A program made the translations under genes and the position numbers. A DNA stretch of 64,000 nucleotides from Aphrocallistes beatrix (taxonomy: Eukaryota; Porifera; Hexactinellida; Sceptrulophora; Aphrocallistidae), in NCBI GenBank assembly GCA_963281255.1, contig OY725501.1, forward strand, positions 3,821,674-3,885,673, written 5' to 3'. Positions 51,401 through 63,400 of this stretch are shown here, one piece after another; the stretch's first letter is position 1; each line of letters opens with the position of its first letter. The notes under the pieces were generated by a model that was not told the origin of the DNA, searched no databases, and saw only the letters and a program-made list of their open reading frames with translations.

Positions 51401-54400
51401 AAGTAGTATGAAACTTTCGTTAGAATGCAAACTACAGAATGAGTAAAACTGTGCCATACACTAAATTCCTCATCATTTGCATATTTGCATAATATAAATA
51501 GTATCCGTAAAAAGTAAAGTAAAGTTTATAGATTTGTATACCCCCGAATCCATGCTAATATGTTCTCAGGAGGTTCACAATCTGAGTAAAGAATGTCGAA
51601 AGTATCAAGTTAGAATGTATCAAGTTGGGTTCCAATCAATTCACTTGATTTTTCAGGATTATCTGGATTAGGTTTTCAACCTACCGCTCATCCATACTAG
51701 AAATCTCATGTAAAATAGCGGGACGAAAATCCTAAAGTTAAATATTAATATCTTACTTTATGAATCAATACCTAAGAAGCATATTGGTTCCGTTAAATCT
51801 CTTTTCAATCTTGACTAATTATTTCATATGAATTGTATTTTGAACTCAAGGTCCTCCTATAATAACACTGGACAACGGATCTATCCAATCATTTTCTCTC
51901 CTACCTCCTAACATGAACTCAGCTTCTGTCACAGTTCTGACACAGAATGTACTTCTGAGTACTAATCTAGCTGGGAGATGGCAGAGACCTGACAACAGCT
52001 CTGTAGCATCCAACACTCTTACCTTCTCAACTTTCTATCTCACTAAGGGAGGAGTGTACATGTTCTATGTTGATAATTGGGATAGACAACAGACACTAGC
52101 AATTCAGATAAATCTCATTGTCATAGGTATACGCAAAATATTATTAAAAAAATTATATCTTATATATTAAAATGCTAGGATTTTTTTTGTTTGTTTGTTT
52201 GTCCGAATTGATTGAAGAATTGGTAAGTTGTAGAGATACGAATATTGGCATGTAGGTGTCAAATAATGAATCTAGGATTAAGTTCGAAAATCTAAGCGAA
52301 ATTTTCACACCTCTGCAAAAAAAATGGAAAACAATTTTTCGCACCTTTTCTATACAATACTATGTACGGCTTCACTCTCACAATAGAAATCATTTTACGA
52401 CAATATTGTAGGCTGTAATTGTAATTAATACTTGAAAGCAATAACTTATATGAATGTCTCAATTATATATTATAGTGTATGGCAGTAAAAAAGGTTATTT
52501 GTATATTTTCAAACCTTTATATACACATTTTCACACGATTTGACGAGTTTTCAAAATTATGCTAGAAACTAGCTTCCAACAGTTGACATGGGGTTTTAGG
52601 GGTGTAGAATTCGAATATCATATTTTCAGATCAACATGATAAATTATTTGTTCACTTTTGTTTACATTAGATACATAAAGTAAACAAATCTCAAAGATAT
52701 GCTAGAAACTTGCTTTCAACGGTTGGCATGGGGTTTTTAGTGCTGTAGATTTCGCATATTATATTTTCAGATCCATATGTGAAATTATTCGTTGACCTTT
52801 GTTTACAATATTTATATAAATAAAAATAATTCCTAAAATATGCTAAATTAATTAAATCCAGGCGCCCGCAGGGCGACTCTGCGGACACACAGTGTCCGCA
52901 AGCAGCGCAGCGCAAGCAAGCGAAGCGTGCTTGTTATCTTAAAATGACTAATCTTTATAGCAAATCGTTTATTCGGAAGATTTGATGCTATGAACTACAC
53001 TGAATTTCCCAACAATCAGATAATATCCAAGGATTCTTCTCTATACTGCATCACAGAGAGCAGCACTCCTTGGAGTTATGTAAATCCATTTGGTATCAGA
53101 ACAGTTCTTAACACTACAGTTGATGCTAATACAGGAATCAGCATTCTAGCTGTAACCACTGATAATCCAGGATACTACTCGTGTGAGGTTGCTAGAACTG
53201 GATTTTATGAAACATACACTGCTGGAGTTTTTGATCTCGCAATTTACACAGGTAAGCGTGGGAAATGACTTCGCTTGGGCTCTGTGATCATGCCTTTCTA
53301 TTTCTTTTTTTAACGCAGCTCCTTATGATAGGAAATTCCTTATTGACATGAACGGTGTGTTCTCATTTTCCCGCCGACTTTTTTTCTATGGTAGCATTTG
53401 TCCGATAACCTTCCCTCTAGTAAACGAAAGTTTCGTCCCCGAATCCTAAGTTTTATAATATTTTAAAATATGAATAATAAAATTTAAAGCATAACTGAAT
53501 GTTAAAGAATTGCAAGCGGAGTAGAATTTAAAAGGACATTTTGGTACAACTTTGTAAAATGAAGCATATATTCAGCTTAATAATATTATTTTATTTATAA
53601 TTATTACAGCGTTACTCTTAAAATTACTGATAAATGCAGATACTGGAATCTTATTTTAGACTTTTAGATATTAAATATTGACAGACTAAATTTTAAACTA
53701 ATCATGCCTTCTATCACTGTTCTAATAAAGTAAGAAACAAATCACCTTATATCTTGCATTAAGTGAAGTATACAATCATATTACTGCTGTAATGTACTTG
53801 TAATGTGTTAGTGTAAAATATAGCTGCATCATACTTGTCAATTAAAAGTTTGATATGATACTGAATATAATAGTAATATTTCCTCTGACTACTAGTACTA
53901 CGGCATTTGTTCAATGTATATTTAATATTCAATGTTTTACACACTTTATCACAGTTTTGTATACATACTTGTTCAGTAATAATTAATGAACTATTCTGTT
54001 TTTAGTTCCTAGTAGTGGATGTGATCTGATTACGAATGAAAGCAAGTGTTTCAGTTACTTCTCTAATTCTGGAATCAATTGGACAGATGCTGGAGTTAAT
54101 TGTCAGTCATGGGGAGGAGATCTGGCTAGCATAGCTAATGCTGGTGAAAATGCTGCAGTGGATTCCATTAGAAATACTGGTGAACCTGGACTTTGTTGGA
54201 TTGGATTTAATGACATTGGAACAGAAGGAACATATGTGTGGAGTGATGGCAGTTACATCTCTTATAGGAACTGGGATAGTGGTGAACCAAATAATCTTGG
54301 GGATGAAGACTGTACTCATTTTAGGCCAATCACCTGGAATGACATACCTTGCAGTCATCTTCTCCATTGTTATTATTGCAGTTTATTAATTGGTGAGTGA

Positions 54401-57400
54401 ACAGGAACTAGCAAAACCCAGTAACATAGCTAGGTCAAGGATTTATATTTTAAAGTCTATCTGATTAATCTTTTAATAATCAGTTGATGGATATCTTTTA
54501 GTAAACATATTCGGGAGAATTTTAAAAATGAATGAAAATTAGTTTTTCTTTAAATGACTAATTTTTGTAGTAAATCCTTCATTCGGAAGATTTGATGCTA
54601 TGAACTACACTGAATTTCCCAACAATCACATAATATCCAAGGATTCTTCTCTATACTGCATCACAGAGATCAGCACTCCTTGGAGTTATATAGATCTAGC
54701 TGGTATCAGAACAGTTCTTAACGCTACAGTTGATGCTAATAAAAGAATCAGCATTCTAGCTGTAACCACTGATAATCCAGGCTACTACTCGTGTGAGGTT
54801 GCTAGAACAGGATTCTATGAAACATACACTGCTGGAGTGTTTGATCTCACAAATTACACTGGTAAGTGTTGGAGATTAATTGCTTGGTTCTTAGTCTTGC
54901 GATTATGAATAGGGTGTGAGGTCCATGAGTCCTTCTGCTCGTTCCTAGAAAATATATTGGTCCAAATTGCACCAAAAATGGATGATGTATTAGTATTTAA
55001 TGACAAAGATTTGCACCTTGGTTTAACCTTTAATAAACTTTCATACCTTTTCTCGTATTAACAGCTCGAGTGTATAAAATATAAGTATTTTTTTCAGTTT
55101 TATATTCTATAAAAGATGGGAAATTGTTATAGTTGAATTAACATTGGTATCGCACTTGATCATACATAGAGTTTGATAGTGAATGCAAAACGAGTGTACA
55201 AATCTCTAATGCTGAAATTTAATTCAAATCTATTCTTTTAGTGTTTGTACCTGATTTTAATTTGATCGATCGTAGCTACACGATTGGAATAAACAGAGAG
55301 GAAGTGTTAATCTTCTGCAACAGTTCCAACAGTTCCATCTCATTAACTGACATAAAGTGGAGAGTGACAGGAAATAACAGAACATACCCAAACCCACTAA
55401 TCCCTCAAAGCAATATGTTGTTACAGAGTGGTACCAGCGATAGCATTCAGTGTGTCAATATCAGAACTAACTCCATCATACTCCATACTCAATATACTGT
55501 GCAAGGTATGCAATTCGTATTTGTGTAGTATCTGTGTTAAAAATGATTTGAGTTACTTTTTAAGAGTTTAATGAATAAGATAGAATTGTCAATCCGTACT
55601 AAGGCCGAATTATCAAGGTTAAAAACAGACGAATACGCGTAATATTAACGTAATTCTCGAATAAACAAGTGACTAACGAATTAAATATACATTTTGTTTG
55701 AAGCCGCCTTAACAGGAAAATCGTTACAACATTTCGCATCTAAACGCCTTAGAATCTCCCCTGTGTCTGAATGAAATAAAGAATGCCTCTAATCGAGCTT
55801 GCATTCACTATTTCAAAAAATAAACACTATTCTTCCTCTAGCTCCATATTGTCAATTTTGCTTATTCGACTTTTCCCTTTTGAAAAATGATTGCGATAAT
55901 CTTACTCTAATTACAGTCGCAAAGTTTCTATTACTCGGAATTACAATAGATTTGCAATGAGTACACTAATATTAAATTCTAATCCTTCTCCTTTTAATTC
56001 TCCTCCCAGGTCCTCCATTAATTTCATTGAATGATGGATCTAGCCAATCATTTTCGCTCCTACCTCCTAATATGAATTCAGCTTCTATCACTGTTCTGAC
56101 ACAGAATGTAGTTCTGAGCACTAATCTAGCTGGGAGATGGCAGAGACCTGATAACAGCTCTGTAGCATCCAACACTCTTACCTTCTCAACTTTCTATGTC
56201 ACTCAGGAAGGAGTGTACAAGTTCTATGTTGTCAATTGGAATGGACAACAGACACTAGCTATTCAATTGAATATCATTGTAATAGGTATAGACAAATCAT
56301 TATTTTAGAAATTTATGAAAATTTATTTTCTCTCAAAATGACTACTCTTTGTAGTAAATCGTTTATTCGGAAGATTAGATGCTATGAACTACACTGAATT
56401 TCCCAACAATCACATAATATCCAAGGATTCTTCTCTATACTGCATCACAGAGATCAGCACTCCTTGGAGTTTTGTAGATCTAGCTGGTATCAGAACAGTT
56501 CTTAACACTACAGTTGATGCTAATACAGGAATCAGCATTCTAGCTGTAACCACTGATAATCCAGGCTACTACTCGTGTGAGGTTGCTAGAACAGGATTCT
56601 ATGAAACATACACTGCTGGAGTGTTTGATATCACAAATTACACAGGTTAGTGTTGGACATTAGTTCGCTTGGGTTTTGTGGGTTTGCTATTCTATTTCTT
56701 TCTTAATTCAGTTCCCATGATAAGAAATGCCTCGTTGTCATGAATGGCGTATGGAGCCCGTAATTATCCCTGTTCGTTATTGAAAAATCTAATTGAACAA
56801 ATTGCAATGGATTATGTATATCGTAATTATTATCTGGAGTTTCTTATTATCCTTGTCTGTATTAACGAGATTCTAGCATTGTGTATGGCACTTTTGAAGC
56901 TATACAAACGCATTTCCACACAGAATGTAGCAGCGTTCGGAATTTTATTGTTAAACAAGAGCAGAAATCTGGTTAAATGAAAACAAAATTAAGTCAACAA
57001 AGATATTTTTTAGAATTACATAGTTATTAGAATATTTCAACGAACAAAGAACATTGCAAATCTAATATTGGAATTTTTCAATAAATATAGGGAATGCATT
57101 GTGCTTATGAAAGTCAGTTGCGCTAACTCTATACCGCAAGACCATGCGTTAACTGAAGATAATTTTATTAAAGTGAAGTAGTATTTAATAACTCATTCTG
57201 GAAAGAATTTTGAAAAATGAAGCATATACTGAACAAAATATGATTATTGTCTTCAGTTGTGCAAAATTAACACGGGGTAACTGATATATTTATAATACTA
57301 TAATTTGTGTAGTGTGGTGTAAATCAATGACTTTTAATTTCTAAATTCTTCATTTTTGGGCCACCCAGATTGATTGCTCCCAAAATATGAACTCCATAGA

Positions 57401-60400
57401 TTTCTCTCTAAAATCGTTTATTTTGGAATGGAAGATTTTTGCTCAAATTTGATTATAGCTTTCAAGTGGTAATTAACGATTAATCCTTTAGATATACAAG
57501 TAACAGTGACTAGAAGTAGCTGTGATCTGATCACAGAGAGTGGAGTATGTTTTAGTTATTTCACGAACAGTCCATCTAATTGGGAAACAGCTCGTAGTAG
57601 ATGTGCTGTTTGGGGAGGTGACCTAGCTACTATCACCAATAGCAATGAAGATGCATTGCTAGACTCAATAATGGGTGTGGACTCTTCAGAGTGTTGGATT
57701 GGATATAATGATATTGAAACAGAAGGGGAATTCAAATGGGCTGATGGTACTAATAGTAGTTATACTAATTGGGAAAGTGGTGAACCTAATAACGCTGGAA
57801 GTATTCAAGATTGTGGAACGAAATACTGGCTCAGTCCTAAATGGGACGATCAGTCTTGCAGCTATTTGACATATTGCTACTTCTGCAGTGCTAAAGGTAA
57901 AGTTTAAATGAATGTGTATCAATAATCATTATATTATATCATGTATTATATATTAATGTATTATATTTTGAAATAAACAATTTAAATTTCGAAATTGCAA
58001 TGCATTTCAATACTTCATCAAATCTTTAGCAGATATTAATCTGAAATGAGAATTATTAGTGTCTAAATAATTTTATTTAGTCTCTTTCCTGACAAACAAA
58101 TCTAGATATACGCGTAACTTCCCAGAAAACTCATCCATTAACTAATACCTATGCGCAATTCCCAAAGTTTGGCACCCCTATAAATATAATTTATGCTTAA
58201 TCCTCAATACTTGGAAATTTTCAGAGATGTGCAGCATTTTTTGAATATATTTTAATGACTTTTAAATCCTCGCTCGTTAGTATAATCAATCTTTCAGTCT
58301 TCAACTCAATAATTTTGCACCTTGAAATTAATCACCAATGATTATTTAGTCACAAGTTACAACAATATTTAATAAAAACATTGTTGTCTCTCTATTAGTG
58401 CGAGTGAGTGAATCCAACTACACTTATACCATTGGGATAGACACAGAAGAAGTGTTTCTATTCTGCAACAGTTCCAACAGTTCCATCTCATTAACTGACA
58501 TAAAGTGGAGAGTGACAGGAAATAATAGAACATTCCCAAACCCACTAATCCCGCACAGCAATATGTTGTTACAGAGTGGTACCAGCTATAACATTCAGTG
58601 CGTCGATATCAGAGCTAACTCTATCATACTCAGTGCTCAATACACTGTGCAAGGTAAGCTATTACTATCTTTATTAAAAATCATTTTAGTTACTTTTGAA
58701 GAGTTAACTGAATAAGACCGAATTATCAAAATTAGGAACAGTTCAATAATATGTGCGTAATATGTGACTACACAAGTGATTAACAAATTAAATATATATT
58801 TTGTTTGAAGCCAACTGAACTGGGAAATTGTTAAAATATTTCACTTCGAACCCGTTAGAATCTCCTCCGTATCCGAACAAAACAAAGAATGCCTATAATC
58901 GAGCCTGCATTCTATATTTCACAAAGGAAACACTATTCTTCCTCTAGACGCAAATTCATGACAATTTTGAATTAATCGGCATTATTCCACCTTTCGCTTT
59001 TGAAAATATAATTACAATAATCTTACCCTAATTACAGCCGCAAAGTATCTATTACTCAGAATTACAATAGATTTATCAATGAGTATGCTAATAATAAATT
59101 CTAATTCTTCTTTAATTACAGGTTCTCCATTAATTTTGTTGAACAACGGATCTATCCAATCATTTTCTCTCCTACCTCCTAACATGAACTCAGCTTCTAT
59201 CACTGTTCTGACACAGAATGTAGTTCTGAGTACAAATCTAACTGGGAGATGGCAGAGACCTGATAACAGCTCTGTAGCATCCAACACTCTTACCTTCTCA
59301 ACTTTCTATGTCACTCAGGGAGGAGTGTACAAGTTCTATATTGACAATTGGGATAGACAACAGACACTAGCTATTCAATTGAATATTATTGTATTAGGTA
59401 CGCAAAAATCATTATTTTAAAAATTTATGAAGATTATTTTAGCTTCAACGACTAATCTTTATAGTTAATCGTTTATTCGGAGAATACGATACTATGAACT
59501 ACGCTGAAATTCCCAACAATCACATAATATCCAAGGATTCTTCTCTATACTGCATCACAGAGAGCAGCACTCCTTGGAGTTATGTAGATCTAGCTGGGAT
59601 CAGAGCAGTTCTTAACACTACAGTTGATGCTAATACAGGAATCAGCATTCTAGCTGTAACCACTGATAATCCAGGCTACTACTCGTGTGAGGTTGCTAGA
59701 ACAGGATTTTATGAAACGTACACTGCTGGAGTGTTTGATCTCACAAATTACACAGGTTAGTGTTGGGTATTTGTTCGTCTGGTCATGCAAATACGAATAG
59801 CGCATGCCTCCTTCTGCTTGTTCCTAGAAAATCTATTGGTGCAAATTGTACCAAAAATGAATGGTGTATTAGTATTTATTTATAAGACAAATATTTGCAC
59901 CTTGGTTTAATTTTTGATAATTTTCAAACCTTTTCTCGTATTAACAGCTCTAGTGTATAAAATATAAGTATTTTTTTCAGAGTTATATTTTATAAAATTA
60001 GCGAATTTGTAATTGTTAAATCAACATTAGAAGGGCACTTAATCATATGCATAGTCTGATAGCGCAGGCAAAGCTAGCGTACATATCTCTATTGGTGGAA
60101 TTCAATTCAAATGTATTTAGTTTTTGTGCCTGATTTCAACTTGATCGATCGTAACTACATGATTGGAATAGACAGAGAGGAAGTGTTCCTATTCTGCAAC
60201 AGTTCCAACAGTTCCATCTCATTAACTGATATAAAGTGGAAAGTGACAGGAAATAATAGAATATTCCCAAACCCTCTGATCCCACACAGCAATATGTTGT
60301 TACAGAGTGGTACCAGCTATAACATTCAGTGTGTCGATATCAGAACTAACTCCATTATACTCAGTACTCAATATGCTGTACAAGGTAAGCAATTAGTATT

Positions 60401-63400
60401 AGTGTCGTAACTGTTTTAAAATCATTTGAGTTACTTTTGACTGAACAAGACCGAATTATTTCATAACTGGAAAAGACCGAATTATCAAGATTGGAAACAG
60501 TCGAATAATATGTACGTATCGCTTGAATAATCAAGTGACTGATAAGTTAAATGTACAGACTGGCGGAGAATTCGTCGCATGGACACTTCGTCGCATAGAC
60601 ATCTCGTCAACAAACATTAGTCACTGGACAACGGGTAGCGGAACTTTCGCATCTGAACAAATCAAAGAATGCCTCTAATCGAGCCTGCATTCTGTATTTC
60701 ACAAAGTAAACACCATCCTTCCTCTAGAGACAAATTGATAATTCGGCCTATTTCCAGTGTTGAAATAGTTCGACCTTATTCACTTTTCCTTTAGAAAATA
60801 TAGTTAAAATAACCTTACCCTAATTGCATTTGGAAAGAATCTTTCACTCAGAATTAGAATTGATTTGACAGTATACACGCTAATAATAAATTCAAATTCT
60901 TCTCTTTGTAATTTTCTTCTCAGGTCCTCCTTTAATTTTATTGAATGATGGAGCCATCCAATCATTTTCTCTCCTACCTCCTAACATGAACACAGCTTCT
61001 GTCACTGTTCTGACACATAATGTTGTTCTGAGTACTAATCTAGCTGGGAGATGGCAGAGACCTGATAACAGCTCTGTAGCATCCAACACTCTTACCTTCC
61101 CAACTTTCTATGTCACTCAAGGAGGAGTGTACAAGTTTTATGTTGACAATTGGGATGGACAGCAGACACTAGCTATTCAGATAGATCTCATTATTATAGG
61201 TATGCAAAAATAACTATTTTAAAAGTTTATGACAGTTTACTTTATCTCAAACGACAAATCTTTGTAGTTAATCGTTTATTCGGAAGATTTGATATTATGA
61301 ACTACACTGAATTTCCCAACAATCACATAATGTCCAAGGATTCTTCTCTATATTGCATCACAGAGATCAGCACTCCTTGGAGTTTTGTGGATCTAGCTGG
61401 TATCAGAACAGTTCTTAACACTACAGTTGATGCTAATACAGGAATCAGCATTCTAGCTGTAACCACTGATAATCCAGGCTACTACTTGTGTGAGGTTGCT
61501 AGAGCTGGGTTCTATGAAACATACATTGCTGGAGTGTTTGATCTCACAAATTTCACAGGTTAGTGCTGCCAATTATTTCGTCTGTGTTCTGTAATCATGT
61601 CGTTATAAATAGTATGCGAGGCGCGTGCCTCCTTCTGCTTGTTCTTAGAAAATCTATTATTTCAAATTGCACCAAAAATGGATGATGTATCCTTACTATT
61701 AAAAAACTCGATTAATGCTTGTTTGTTTGTGTATATATAGTATATATATATATATCTGTAACGAATTGATGGAAAAAACTGTGGGGCACAGAAAGCTGAT
61801 TTTTGGCATGTGGGAGTCTTTTGGCTATGGCTCCAGTAAGTTCTGAGCTCAGAGCAAAATGTCGACTCATCATGGAATTATGACGTCATTGTCAAATTTT
61901 TAAAAGTTAAGCAATACAGTTATTCGAGCATAACTCAGCCATTATAGGAGATAGAAGGCTGAATTTTTAAGTGATTATGTATATGAATATATCTCACATA
62001 TGATGCAACTATCATCAAAAAATGATGACACATCACTCTGTTATGATATCATCATTACCCATCAAAATTTTAAAAATTGACAAATTTGGTGATTTTTCGT
62101 GCAATATCGATTATAACAGTAAGGCAGACGTATTTAGAGATGGTATCTCCCATATAATTAATCAATGGTGACCACAGGCGGACACAAAGTGTCCGCCAGC
62201 CGCGCAACACAAGTAAGGGAAGCGCGCTTGTTAGTATCTATAGGACAAAGATTTGCACGTTGGTTTGACCTTTGATAATTTTCAAACCTTTTCTCGTATT
62301 AACAGCTCTAGTGTCTAAATATAAGTATTTTTGTTATATTCTATAAAACAAGCGAATTTGTAATTGTTAATTCAACATTAGAAGGGCACTTAATCATATC
62401 CATAGTCTGATTTCGCAGGCAAAGCTAGCGTACATATCTCTATTGGTGAAAGTCAATTCAAATCTATTTAGTTTTTGTGCCTGATTTCAACTTGATCGAT
62501 GATCGTAACTACACGATTGGAATAGACAGAGAAGAAGTGTTTCTATTCTGCAACAGTTCCAACAGTTCCATCTCATTAACTGACATAAAGTGGAGAGTGA
62601 CAGGAAATAATAGAACATTCCCAAACCCACTAATCCCACACAGCAATATGTTGTTACAGAGTGGTACCAGCTATAATATTCAGTGTGTCGATATCAAAAC
62701 TAACTCCATCATACTCAATACTCAATATACTGTACAAGGTAAGCAATTAGTATTAGTGTAGTATTTGTATTAAAATCATTTGAGTTACTTTTGACTGAAC
62801 AAGACCGAATTATTTCATAACTGGAATAAGACCGAATTATCAAGATTGGAAACAATCGAATAATATGTACGTATCGCTGAAAAATAAGTGACTAACAAGT
62901 TAAATGTACAGACTGGGGGAAAATTTGTCGCCAGACAATTCATCGCATGGACACTTCGTCGCACGAATATTTCGTGCACAAACATTAGTCACTGGAGAAT
63001 GATTAGCGGAACTTTCGTCACTGAGATTTTCGTCCTCACAAAGTCCTCATTTTCACTCTTTTATCACATAAAACATATTCCACTCCAAAAGCCTCAACTC
63101 CGTTCCTTACATACTGGTACCAGTATATTTAATCTCTAATAAGGCGAAATTCCCGTGAAATAGAGATGGAAATCCCCTACAGTGTTTAAAGGATTAATTG
63201 TCCGTCAACGAAATATACATTTTGTTCGAAGTCGATTTCACAGGGAAATTGTTAAGATATTTCACACAAATCACCTTAGAATCTCCTCCGTATCTGAACA
63301 AACCAAAGAATGCCTTTAATCAAGTCTGTATTCTGTATTTCACAAAGGAAACACTATTCTTCCTACAGACGCAAATTGACAATTCGGCCTTTTTCCAGTG

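Noticed and set aside
56744-56980. Possible extra coding exon in intron 13
   Set aside because: No splice-site pair in phase 1 and no similarity to the A, C, D or lectin exons.
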